From JACCXG01 sp963834305 (lineage in GTDB: Bacteria > Acidobacteriota > Vicinamibacteria > Vicinamibacterales > 2-12-FULL-66-21), in assembly GCA_963834305.1 (NCBI GenBank), contig CAWIAX010000002.1, forward strand, positions 186,001 to 250,000: a stretch of 64,000 bases of DNA. The letters run 5' to 3'. Below, piece by piece: positions 9,146 through 17,092 of the stretch. A model generated the notes under the pieces. It had not been told where the DNA came from. It saw only the letters and a list, made by a program, of their open reading frames with translations, and searched no databases. Every line of letters begins with the position of its first letter. Position 1 is the stretch's first letter. Both the position numbers and the translations under genes were made by a program.

Positions 9146-10499
9146 ATGCCTGCGAAACGCGCCTCTTCCGCCCCTACGGTCGTGCTGGTCGGCCGCCCCA
9201 ACGTCGGGAAATCCACCCTCTTCAACCGGATTACCGACAGCCGCCGGGCGATCGTGACCGCCATCGCCGGCACCACCCGGGACGTGAACTCCCTGCCCGC
9301 CGAATGGCAGGGCTCCACTTTCCGGCTGGTCGACACCGGCGGCATGTTCGGCGCCAGCGAGGACCCCCTCCATGAGCTCGTCGTGGTCCAGGGCCGCAAG
9401 GCCCTGCTCACGGCCGACATCATCATCTTTGTCGTCGACGGCCGGGAGGGCCTGGTGCGCGGCGACGAGGAGATCGCCGGGGCGCTCCGCGGGGCGAATG
9501 CGCCGGTCATCATGGCGGTCAACAAGACCGACGACAAGCGCGCGCGCGGGCGGGCGCTCGAGTTCTACGAGCTCGGGTTCGAGCCGGTCGTCGAGATTGC
9601 CGCCGAACATGGCGAAGGGGTGGGCGACCTGCTGGACGAGGTGATCGCGCAGGCTCCCGACCCGCAAGGACGCCTCCCAGCAGGAGGCGGACGACGAGGT
9701 GGCGATCGCCATCGTGGGACGGCCGAACGTCGGGAAGTCGTCCCTGCTCAATCGACTGCTGAAGGAAGAACGGTCGATCGTCAGCGAGATGCCGGGCACG
9801 ACGCGCGACACGGTCGATGCCGTGCTCAAGTGGCACAAGCGCACCTTCCGCATCGTCGATACCGCCGGGATCCGGCGACCGGGGCGGGTGGCGCGGTCAG
9901 GGCAGCTCGAGGCTGTCTCGGTGATCGTGGCCCGGCGGGCCATCGACAAGGCCGACGTCGCGGTCCTGGTGGTGGACTCGACCGAAGGGGCCACCGATCA
10001 GGACGCCGCGATCGCCGGGGAGGCCGAGAAGGCCGGTTGCGGCATCATCATCGCCGCCAACAAGTGGGACCTGATGAAGGGGCGCGGGACCGCCTACTCC
10101 AAGGAGTTCGACGAGAAGCTCCGGCGGCAGGTCAAGTTCCTCGAACATGCCCCGGTGCTGCACATCTCGGCCCTGACGGGCGAGCGTGCCGTCAAGGTGC
10201 TCGAGACCATCGACAAGGTGGCGGAAGCGCGGGCGCGGCGCATTCCGACCTCAGAGCTGAACCGCTTCGTGGCCGCGGTCACGGCGGTGCATCCGCCGAC
10301 CAGCCCGGGCCGGCGCGAGGTGCGCATCCTCTACGCGGCGCAGACCGGCGTCCAGCCGCCGAGCTTCGTCTTCTTCACCAACGTCGCCACCGAGTTCCAC
10401 TTCTCGTACGAGCGCTTCCTCGTCAACCGGCTGCGCGAATCGTTCGGCCTGATGGGCACGCCGATCCGGATTCACGTGCGGCGGCGCGAGAAGAAGTAG
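9146..10499 (+). CDS. der: ribosome-assembly GTPase Der/EngA (one frameshift)
   Basis: Double-GTPase factor needed for 50S ribosomal subunit maturation. The first G domain starts MPAKRASSAP and has GRPNVGKSTLFN with DTGG and NKTD. The second domain repeats GRPNVGKSSLLN, with DTAGIRR and NKWD, and is followed by the C-terminal KH-like domain ending RIHVRRREKK. The frame changes near base 9660, in the acidic linker between the two G domains. Reading from 9660 onward in the new frame gives a sensible linker (TRKDASQQEADDE). Der is essential, so the shift is most likely a sequence error. The gene is divergent from the HU operon. Confidence 0.93.
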
Positions 10500-10554
10500 G
10501 GGAGGTCACGCCAGAGCTTCGCCAGACGCCGGGTTTTGGGGTAGTCTGTCTTGC

Positions 10555-12441
10555 GTGTTTTCCGCCGAAAAGCTCCTGGCACTGGTGGACGGACTCGGCG
10601 GAATCGTTTGGGAAGCAGAGCCGGACACGTTTCGGTTTCTCTTCGTCAACGCCCAGGCCGAACGAATCCTCGGCTACCCCACCGCCGCCTGGCTGGAGCC
10701 GGGTTTCTGGCGCGACCATACCCACCCGGACGACGTCGAGCGGTGTGCGCGGCTGTGCTTCGAGGCAACCTGTGCCGGTCTCGACCATGCCTTCGACTAC
10801 CGGATGCTTGCCCGCGACGGCCGCGTCGTCTGGCTGCGGGACACGGTCAGCGTCCGCACCCTGCCTGACGGGTCCACCACCCTCTTCGGCGTAGCCATCG
10901 ACATCACCGCCGAGAAGGAGCAGGAGGCCGACCGGCAGCGGCTGGCGCGGCTCTACGAGGCCCTGATCGAGAACTCCTCCGACAACATCGGGCTGCTGCG
11001 GGCCGACGGCGTCACCGTGTACCAGAGTGCCGCTGTCGCGCGGCAGCTCGGGTACACGCGCGAAGAGATGGTCGGCCGGCAGAACTTCCATCTCATTCAT
11101 CCCGACGATATGGAGCTGGCGGCCAGGCGGTTCACCGAGACTCGGGAGTCGGACGAGGCGGTGGGGCCGTTCCGTTTCCGGTTCCGGCGCAAGGATGGAT
11201 CGTGGGCCGCGCTCGAGTCGATCGGCAAGCGTTTCACCGGCGAAGACGGCACCCTGTTCATGGTCTTCAATACGCGGGACGTGACCGACGTCGTGGAGGC
11301 GCAGGAGCAGCTCGAGATCACCCAGGCGCAGCTGGCGCACGCGATGAAGATGGAGGCAGTGGGCCGGCTGGCGGGCGGCGTGGCCCACGACTTCAACAAC
11401 CTGCTGACCGTCATTGCCGGCTACGCGGAGCTGCTCGGAGCGTCGCTCGAGCCGGCCGACGCGCGGTCGGCCGATGTCGACGAAATCAAGCGGGCGGCGC
11501 ACCGCGCCAGCCTGCTCACGCGGCAGCTGCTCGCGTTCAGCCGCAAGCAGGTGCTGCGGCCGGTGATCCTCGATTTGAGCTCCGTCGTCCGGGAGGTGGG
11601 TGTTCTGATCCAGCGGCTGGTGGGCGAGGACATCACCCTCGAGATCGCGGCGCCGGCGGACCCCGTCCGCGTGCTGGCGGATCATGCGCAGCTCGAGCAG
11701 GTGCTGATGAACCTCGCGGTGAACGCGCGCGACGCGATGCCGCTCGGGGGCACGCTGTCGATCGCCACGTTCGCTGAAGGGGGCGTGGCGACGTTGCGGG
11801 TCGCCGACAACGGCAGCGGCGTGCCGCCTCATGCGCTCAAGCGGATCTTCGAGCCGTTCTACACCACCAAGGAAGTGGGGAAGGGCACGGGCCTCGGCTT
11901 GTCCACGACGTACGGGATCGTCAAGCAGTCGCGCGGCGACATCCAGGTCAGCTCGGAGCTCGGCAGGGGCACCGTGTTCACAATCACGCTGCCGCTGGCG
12001 CCGGGCGGGGAAGAGAGGCCGGCGCCTGCCGAACCGGTCGTGGCGGGCGGCAACGAGACCGTCCTGCTGGTCGAGGACGAGAAGCAGGTGCGGGAGCTGG
12101 TGGAGCAGGCGCTGACGCGGCTTGGTTACGCCGTGCTGGTGGCGGCGGATGCGGAGGCGGCGGTGGATCTGTGCCGGCTGCACCGGCACCGGATCAGGCT
12201 GCTGCTGACCGATATCGTCATGCCGCACGTGTCGGGGCCGGAGGTCTACCGGCGGGTGGCGGTGCACGTCCCTGCCATCGCGGTGCTCTACATGTCCGGC
12301 TACACCGGCGACAAGGTGTTCGCGCGGGGCGTGCGGGAGGAAGGGGTGGCGTTCCTGCAGAAGCCCTTCACGCCGGCAACGCTCGCGGCCAAGGTGCGGG
12401 AAGTGCTGGACGCCGCGCGGCGCACCCGGCGGACCGGCTGA
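10555..12441 (+). CDS. PAS-PAS hybrid sensor histidine kinase
   Basis: Sensor kinase of 628 residues without obvious membrane segments, so probably cytoplasmic. Two PAS domains (about residues 5-120 and 135-245) precede a histidine-acceptor region with GGVAHDFNNLL near residue 272. Next is an ATPase domain with N-box NLAVNARDAM and GKGTGLGLS. A C-terminal receiver follows (VLLVEDE, phospho-acceptor Asp in LLLTDIVMP, KPFT). The start is GTG 10555. It belongs to the NtrB-like HDFNN group common in Acidobacteriota. No partner output regulator lies beside it, so the signal and target are unknown. Confidence 0.9.
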   Translation: MFSAEKLLALVDGLGGIVWEAEPDTFRFLFVNAQAERILGYPTAAWLEPGFWRDHTHPDDVERCARLCFEATCAGLDHAFDYRMLARDGRVVWLRDTVSVRTLPDGSTTLFGVAIDITAEKEQEADRQRLARLYEALIENSSDNIGLLRADGVTVYQSAAVARQLGYTREEMVGRQNFHLIHPDDMELAARRFTETRESDEAVGPFRFRFRRKDGSWAALESIGKRFTGEDGTLFMVFNTRDVTDVVEAQEQLEITQAQLAHAMKMEAVGRLAGGVAHDFNNLLTVIAGYAELLGASLEPADARSADVDEIKRAAHRASLLTRQLLAFSRKQVLRPVILDLSSVVREVGVLIQRLVGEDITLEIAAPADPVRVLADHAQLEQVLMNLAVNARDAMPLGGTLSIATFAEGGVATLRVADNGSGVPPHALKRIFEPFYTTKEVGKGTGLGLSTTYGIVKQSRGDIQVSSELGRGTVFTITLPLAPGGEERPAPAEPVVAGGNETVLLVEDEKQVRELVEQALTRLGYAVLVAADAEAAVDLCRLHRHRIRLLLTDIVMPHVSGPEVYRRVAVHVPAIAVLYMSGYTGDKVFARGVREEGVAFLQKPFTPATLAAKVREVLDAARRTRRTG

Positions 12442-12535
12442 GTCTGCGGCCAGGCCCGGTGCGCCGTGCCTGCGACGCGCCGGCAGGCGGGTGTGCCGCG
12501 CGGTCGCTCTGCTATACTTGTTCGAGCGCTCATTG

Positions 12536-13003
12536 ATGCCCACGGTCGATCCGGTCGACATCCCGAACCGCTCGCTGTTCCGCCAGCCGGAAGTGTGCGA
12601 GATTGCGAAGGTGCAGCCGTACGTGCTGCGGTCCTGGGAAGCGGAGTTCCCGGATCTGGGCGTGGCGAAGGTCGAAGGCGGGCCGCGGGTCTACCGGCGC
12701 GCGGATGTCGAGCGGGTGCTGCACCTGAAGCACCTGCTGTATGTCGAAGGGCTGACGCTGGCCGGCGCGCGGCGCAAGCTCAGCGAGGAGCAGGCGGAGG
12801 CGGGCGCCGGCGAGTCGCTGTCGGAGATGGCGGATCTGCTGGGGGCCGATGCCCGGGAGCGGATCCTCCAGGTGAAGCGCGGCTTGCGGGAGTTGTCGGC
12901 GATGCTGGCCAAGGCGCCGGGCGGGCGTGAGGCCGAGCCGGCGGCGTTCGAACTGGAGATGAAGACCGCGCCCGTCCCCAAGGCGCGGCGGCGGAAGTCG
13001 TAG
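12536..13003 (+). CDS. MerR-family transcriptional regulator
   Basis: From ATG 12536 the protein is 155 residues. The N-terminal winged-helix domain reads RQPEVCEIAKVQPYVLRSWE, then GGPRVYRRADVERVLHLKHLLYVEGLTLAGARRKL, the standard MerR HTH_17/HTH-MerR pattern. A short coiled-coil-like region and a basic C-terminus follow. No effector domain or metal-binding cysteine cluster is seen, so it resembles the compact MerR proteins found upstream of tRNA genes in many bacteria. The target is unknown. A tRNA-Pro gene follows 59 bases downstream. Confidence 0.88.
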   Translation: MPTVDPVDIPNRSLFRQPEVCEIAKVQPYVLRSWEAEFPDLGVAKVEGGPRVYRRADVERVLHLKHLLYVEGLTLAGARRKLSEEQAEAGAGESLSEMADLLGADARERILQVKRGLRELSAMLAKAPGGREAEPAAFELEMKTAPVPKARRRKS

Positions 13004-13062
13004 TGCGGCGGGCCGCCCGGCCCGGATCCGCAGGAACGGCTTGAACGGCTTGAACGGTTGAA

Positions 13063-13139
13063 CGGGATGTGGCGCAGCCTGGTAGCGCACCTGACTGGGG
13101 GTCAGGGGGTCGCTGGTTCGAATCCAGTCATCCCGACCA
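13063..13139 (+). tRNA. tRNA-Pro (anticodon GGG)
   Basis: The acceptor stem CGGGATG pairs with CATCCCG. The D arm (GCGC/GCGC), the anticodon stem CCTGA/TCAGG with loop CTGGGGG (anticodon GGG) and a T arm with TTCGAAT are all present. The discriminator A and encoded CCA end at 13139. Confidence 0.96.
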
Positions 13140-13144
13140 AATTT

Positions 13145-13169
13145 AAAGCCCGCGTAAGCGGGCTTTTTT
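13145..13169 (+). terminator. intrinsic terminator of tRNA-Pro
   Basis: A perfect 6-bp stem GCCCGC (13148-13153), GTAA loop and GCGGGC (13158-13163) is followed by six T residues. The flanking A run extends the stem. It starts six bases after the tRNA. Confidence 0.9.
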
Positions 13170-13284
13170 GCGTCTCGGCTACTGTGACCTACCCTGTCCT
13201 TCACCCGTGCCACACTGTGCGGCACGATGAGTCTTGCGTGACGCCTTCGGCTGCGGTACGGTGAGCCCGCCCCGAGACTCCTGG

Positions 13285-13872
13285 ATGAAGCCAGATGCAA
13301 TACCCGCGTTCCTGCGCGCCAACTACGAAATCCGCGAGTGGAGACACGCCGTCGCAATCCTCGAGGCGGATTTCCCCACGGAATGGCACGACATCCTCGC
13401 CGTTCTGGAGCACTTCCGTCTGCTTCGCAGCGAAATCGTCAGGCCAGGGGGGCGCAAGTCGAACGTGTCGACCCGGATCGACAGCGCGCTGACGGCGCGG
13501 GGATGGGTCGAGAAGTGCTTCGCGACGAAGATCGTGATCGACACGGTCGAACTGGAATCGCCGACACACAAGGTGGACTGCTTCAAAGGTGGGATTGGCC
13601 TCGAGATCGAGTGGAACAACAAGGACCCGTTCTACGACAGGGATCTGAACAACTTCCGTCTCTTGTTCGACCTTCGAGCGCTCCACGTCGGGGTCATCGT
13701 CACTCGCGCCGACGAACTGCAATCCATCTTCGACCAACTCGGACGCGGCGACTCGTACGGCGCGTCGACCACGCACATGAGCAAGCTGATCCCGCGGCTC
13801 GAGGGCGGCAGCGGCGGCGGGTGTCCAGTGCTGGTCTTTGGAATCACGAAGAACCTGTATGTTGAAGACTAG
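13285..13872 (+). CDS. type II restriction endonuclease, BglII/BstYI-like
   Basis: Predicted DNA-cleaving enzyme of the BglII family. From ATG 13285 it is 195 residues. The catalytic pattern is Asp98-X8-Glu107-X-Glu109 within VDCF...GLEIEW. This matches the spacing of the BglII active site, with Glu in place of the final Gln. The following segment NNKDPFYDRDLNNFRLL and the strand GVIVTR are typical of the family. Alternative in-frame starts are GTG 13261 and TTG 13234. Base composition is visibly less GC-rich than its neighbours. The methylase gene overlaps its 3' end. The recognition site cannot be read from the sequence; a GATC-centred site is only a family-based guess. Confidence 0.85.
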   Translation: MKPDAIPAFLRANYEIREWRHAVAILEADFPTEWHDILAVLEHFRLLRSEIVRPGGRKSNVSTRIDSALTARGWVEKCFATKIVIDTVELESPTHKVDCFKGGIGLEIEWNNKDPFYDRDLNNFRLLFDLRALHVGVIVTRADELQSIFDQLGRGDSYGASTTHMSKLIPRLEGGSGGGCPVLVFGITKNLYVED

Positions 13873-14497
13873 CGTCTCATCCGGGTCCACGCCGCAGCGG
13901 GCGGCGGAGGAACTGCTGGCTCTTGGCACAGGCCGATTTCGATCGGTGCTGGCCGATCCCCCCTGGCGTTTCCAGAACCGCACGGGAAAGATGGCGCCAG
14001 AGCACCGGCGGCTCAGCCGATACTCCACCATGACCTTGGATGAGATCATGGAGTTGCCCGTCGCCCAGATTGTGCAGGACCGGGCCCATTTGTACCTCTG
14101 GGTTCCCAACGCATTGATTCTCGAAGGCCTCGACGTGATGCGTCGCTGGGGATTCACCTACAAGACCAATCTGATCTGGTACAAGACGCGGAAGGACGGC
14201 GGACCGGATGGACGCGGCGTGGGGTTCTACTTCCGGAATGTGACGGAGATGATTCTTTTCGGGGTGCGGGGCACTGGCAACCGCACCCTGGCGCCGGGTC
14301 GCACGCAGACCAACATCATCACGACGCGCAAACGCGAGCACTCGCGCAAGCCGGACGAGCAATACGCCTTGATCGAGCGCTGTTCGCCGGGACCATACCT
14401 CGAGATGTTTGCGCGCCATCCGCGGGACGGCTGGCAGCAGTGGGGCAACGAGTCGCCAGCGGCGAAAGCCCGGCCCGCTTTGACCCTCCTGCCGTAG
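13859..14497 (+). CDS. MT-A70-family adenine DNA methyltransferase
   Basis: Predicted to methylate adenine at N6 and protect DNA from the adjoining nuclease. From ATG 13859 (14 bases inside the nuclease gene) it is 212 residues; an alternative ATG lies at 13838. The catalytic DPPW is at residues 33-36. YLWVPNALI, GFTYKTNLIWYK and the C-terminal EMFARHPRDGWQQWGNE motif are those of bacterial MT-A70/MunI-like enzymes. The overlap with the nuclease gene implies translational coupling, as in many type II systems. Its product follows a tRNA gene with no integrase seen nearby. Confidence 0.9.
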   Translation: MLKTSVSSGSTPQRAAEELLALGTGRFRSVLADPPWRFQNRTGKMAPEHRRLSRYSTMTLDEIMELPVAQIVQDRAHLYLWVPNALILEGLDVMRRWGFTYKTNLIWYKTRKDGGPDGRGVGFYFRNVTEMILFGVRGTGNRTLAPGRTQTNIITTRKREHSRKPDEQYALIERCSPGPYLEMFARHPRDGWQQWGNESPAAKARPALTLLP

Positions 14498-14538
14498 GCC
14501 GTGGACGACGTTGACGTTCATCAAGGAGCAGGTGCGCA

Positions 14539-15195
14539 ATGATCACGAGTCTGATGCTGGCCGCCCTCCTCGCCGGTGCGAGTCAGCAGACCGATTCGAT
14601 CTCCGGTGTCATCACCGACACCGCCAGCCGTGCCGTCCCTGGCGCGACACTCATCACGACATCTGCAGACGGAGCGGCGCGACGGACGACGACTGACTTG
14701 AACGGCCGGTATCAGTTCGCCGGGCTGCCGCCGGGCCGCTATCGCATCGAGGTCCGCATGTCCGGCTTCGAGGCCAGGGCCAGTGACCTGACGGTCGTGC
14801 CCGCGCGCGCGGCGATCTGGAGCGGCGCGCTCCTGGTGGGCCCGCCGCTTGGCGCCGGTTCGATCGAACGTTACCTGTCGGGTATCACCGGGTCGAGTGC
14901 GCGCGACTGCGGCCGCCATGCCGGCGCCGCCTCTGATGCGGCGCTGCAACGCTCGCTCGAGTGCGCCCGGGCATCAGCGCAAGCCGGAGCACCATTCGCG
15001 GTCGTCGTGCAGTCGGCAAGCGAAGCCAGTCACGCGGGATCCGGCGTGCTCGGCGAAGCCGGCGGTGTCGTTCAGGTGTTTCGTTACGACAAGGGTGGAC
15101 TGGTGTTCCACTCGCAGCCCTGTCCCCCCGCGCAGCTCACGCTTCGTCAGCGGGCGTCGGGCCTGCCGTACGCATTCGCGTGCAATCCATACTGA
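14539..15195 (+). CDS. exported protein with carboxypeptidase-regulatory-like domain
   Basis: The 218-residue protein has a short hydrophobic N-terminus ending near ASQQ, likely a signal peptide. A CarboxypepD_reg beta-sandwich follows (about residues 20-95), with GVITDTASRAVPGA, TTTDLNGRYQFAGLPPGRY and RIEVRMSGFE. Such domains are common in outer-membrane and secreted proteins of Acidobacteriota. The rest has an unfamiliar C-terminal region with four cysteines and no recognised motif. A good AAGGAG site precedes the ATG. It is separated from the methylase by 41 bases but shows no link to restriction. Function unknown. Confidence 0.75.
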   Translation: MITSLMLAALLAGASQQTDSISGVITDTASRAVPGATLITTSADGAARRTTTDLNGRYQFAGLPPGRYRIEVRMSGFEARASDLTVVPARAAIWSGALLVGPPLGAGSIERYLSGITGSSARDCGRHAGAASDAALQRSLECARASAQAGAPFAVVVQSASEASHAGSGVLGEAGGVVQVFRYDKGGLVFHSQPCPPAQLTLRQRASGLPYAFACNPY

Positions 15196-15280
15196 CCGCG
15201 GGCGTGCCCCGTGCCCTGATCGCAGGCGTGCCTTGATCGCGGGCGCGCCGGCAGCGCTCCGGCGGCGGCTGCCTGCTCCC

Positions 15281-15339
15281 AAAAATTCGGCCCGGACCGA
15301 GTCGAGAACGCGTACTCGGCACTTGCCTCGAGTCCGGGC
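15281..15339 (-). terminator. probable terminator between convergent genes
   Basis: The arms GCCCGGAC (15290-15297) and GTCCGGGC (15332-15339) are perfect inverted repeats enclosing a second partly paired segment. On the minus strand the structure is followed by CGAATTTTT, which suits the isomerase-like gene ending at 15386. The long loop makes it less certain. Confidence 0.45.
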
Positions 15340-15385
15340 GTGCGGCGACCGCGCGCGGCGGACAGGGCGCGGACGAGCCGAAGCG

Positions 15386-16264
15386 CTACTTCAGGAGCAC
15401 GCGCTTGACGTACTCCGCGCTGTCGGTGACGCTCCGGATCGGATCGTGGGTGAAGTTGCCGCCCTGCTCGACGAAGAAGTGCTGCAGCCCCGCCAGCGCG
15501 GCATCGGGCCAGATCTTCGTGAAGTCGATCGTGCCGTTCCCCACCTCGGTGTAGTCGCCGCTGGTCCGGTGCACGTCCTTGACGTGCCACATGACGAACC
15601 GGCCCGGCTGCTTCGCGAACCAGTCGTGCGGCGGCACCCTCGACCCGCGCGCGATCCAGTACAGATCCATCTGCAGCTTGACCAGCGCCGGATCGGTCTC
15701 CTTCAGGATGATGTCGTATCCGAGCTGGCCGTTCTGTTCGACGAACTCGAAGTCGTGGTTGTGGTAGGCGAGCTGCAGCTTCGCCTTCTTGACCCGTTCA
15801 CCCGCGAGGTTCAGGCGCTCCGCGGCCACCTTGAATCTCTCGATGGTCCGGTCGCCCGCGTCGAGCAGGGGCCAGGTGATATACGACTGCCCGAGCGCAT
15901 GGGCGCCCTCGATGCAGCGGTCGAGATACCGGGCCAGGTCGTCAACGCCGGACGACATGTAGCGATTCAGGTCGTAGTGGCCGCTGGGAGCGGTGAGCCC
16001 GTTGTCGCGCAGGCGCTGCGCGAACGCCTGGGCCGGCAGGCCGTAGTAGCGGAGCCCTGCCGGATCGAAGCCGTAAGTCTCGACCTCTTCGTACCCGATC
16101 GCGGCGACGCGCTTCAGGGTGTCGTCCAGATCACGCGCCATCGCGGCGCGGACGGTGTAGAGCTGCAGGCCCAGCTTGTAGCGGCCCGGCTGCATCCCGG
16201 GCCACGCGAGGGCGGCCGACGCGAATGCGCCGGCCCGGTGGAGGAACGTTCTGCGATTCATCAT
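15386..16264 (-). CDS. sugar phosphate isomerase/epimerase-like TIM-barrel protein (exported)
   Basis: The 292-residue protein begins MMNRRTFLHRAGAF, a twin-arginine-type signal, so it is probably exported folded. The remainder is a xylose-isomerase-like TIM barrel: GLQLYTVR at the start, YEEVETYG, SGHYDL, LAYHNHDFEF, LQMDLYW and MWHVKDVH supply the expected metal-binding His, Glu and Asp residues. These AP-endonuclease-2 family members act on sugars or inositols, and exact substrates are rarely predictable. Either of two adjacent ATG codons could start it. It stands alone, with a structured putative terminator downstream. Confidence 0.85.
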   Translation of the reverse strand: MMNRRTFLHRAGAFASAALAWPGMQPGRYKLGLQLYTVRAAMARDLDDTLKRVAAIGYEEVETYGFDPAGLRYYGLPAQAFAQRLRDNGLTAPSGHYDLNRYMSSGVDDLARYLDRCIEGAHALGQSYITWPLLDAGDRTIERFKVAAERLNLAGERVKKAKLQLAYHNHDFEFVEQNGQLGYDIILKETDPALVKLQMDLYWIARGSRVPPHDWFAKQPGRFVMWHVKDVHRTSGDYTEVGNGTIDFTKIWPDAALAGLQHFFVEQGGNFTHDPIRSVTDSAEYVKRVLLK

Positions 16265-16424
16265 GGCGCTGTGGCGCGGAGTCTACTCCCGACGCCTCAC
16301 GGATTCCAGCGCAAACGGCGCGAACGACTGCCCGCGTCCCGCCGCCGGGCAAGCCTGGCAGAATCCGTCCGGCATGCAGCCCGGGAGCGCCGGCGGTGAG
16401 GCTCGGCCGGCCCTATGCTGCGCT

Positions 16425-16772
16425 TCAGACAAGGCCGGCATACTCGACACCGCAGGCGCGCGCCATCAGATCGATGACGACTTCGTCGGCGACTCTCACC
16501 ACGGCATAGCGCGCGACATCCGTATCCGCGACCTCGTCCACCGCCCGATCCGCGAGGATGCGCAGTGCCTGCTTCACACGCGCCACGTTGTCCGGAGCGG
16601 CATCGACGAGAAAATCGATATCCTTTGTCGAGCGAACGCCGCCATGTGCGATGACCGCGAAACCGCCGATGAGGATGTAGCGGGCCGCAGCCTCGTTCAG
16701 CGCGCGGCAGATCCTGGCGAGGTCTTCGATCTGCGGCTCGCGTGCGTACGGGCCATCGTGCGGGTCATCCAC
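16425..16772 (-). CDS. small nucleotidyltransferase-fold protein, possibly truncated
   Basis: Contains the minimal nucleotidyltransferase pattern: helix, then YILIGGFAVIAHGGVRSTKDIDFLVD, in which the GGxA...DID motif provides the metal-binding aspartates. Proteins of this fold (AbiEii/MNT-like) are often parts of toxin-antitoxin pairs. At 115 residues it ends abruptly after VEYAGLV, and the family usually continues for 30-60 residues with a further beta strand. The 3' end may therefore be lost or shifted. Its start overlaps the end of the small upstream gene, a conserved pairing. Toxin activity is inference only. Confidence 0.65.
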   Translation of the reverse strand: MDDPHDGPYAREPQIEDLARICRALNEAAARYILIGGFAVIAHGGVRSTKDIDFLVDAAPDNVARVKQALRILADRAVDEVADTDVARYAVVRVADEVVIDLMARACGVEYAGLV

Positions 16773-16915
16773 GCATCAGCCTCCTCGAAGCTCTCGAAGC
16801 GGTACACGCCTCGGGGCACGAGCGCCCCGGTCCCACGTACCGCCGCCAGCGTGCGCTGCAGGGCGCCAGCGCGGCTCCCGCCGTCGAGGCGGCGACGTCC
16901 CACCGTCTTGATCAT
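16697..16915 (-). CDS. small partner protein of the nucleotidyltransferase
   Basis: The 72-residue protein is rich in Arg and contains PRGVYRFESFEEADAWMTRTM, a motif I associate with short genes placed just before nucleotidyltransferase genes. It overlaps the next gene by about 75 bases in another frame. The start ATG 16915 has a TACAAT hexamer 6 bases upstream, suggesting a near-leaderless transcript. It could be the antidote or a DNA-binding partner of the pair; nothing in the sequence decides this. Such a heavy overlap also leaves room for a frame error at its end, and the real stop may be earlier. Confidence 0.5.
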   Translation of the reverse strand: MIKTVGRRRLDGGSRAGALQRTLAAVRGTGALVPRGVYRFESFEEADAWMTRTMARTHASRRSKTSPGSAAR

Positions 16916-17092
16916 TGGTGAATTGTACAGTTGAAGCCGGAGCTCTTGACGAAGCGCGGTTCAGACGAAGCCCCGGCGAATCCCCTGGCAAGACGTCGAG
17001 CGGCCGGACTGTTGCCGGACGGGCCAAACCCCGGGCGTGGATTCCCGCCGGACTTGCGGTCAAGATAGGGGCCGACCGGAGGGTTTGCCAGC

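Noticed and set aside
13063..16915. Integrative element bounded by tRNA-Pro and a repeated tRNA end
   Set aside because: No integrase gene and no second copy of the tRNA 3' end could be found downstream, so element borders are not supported.
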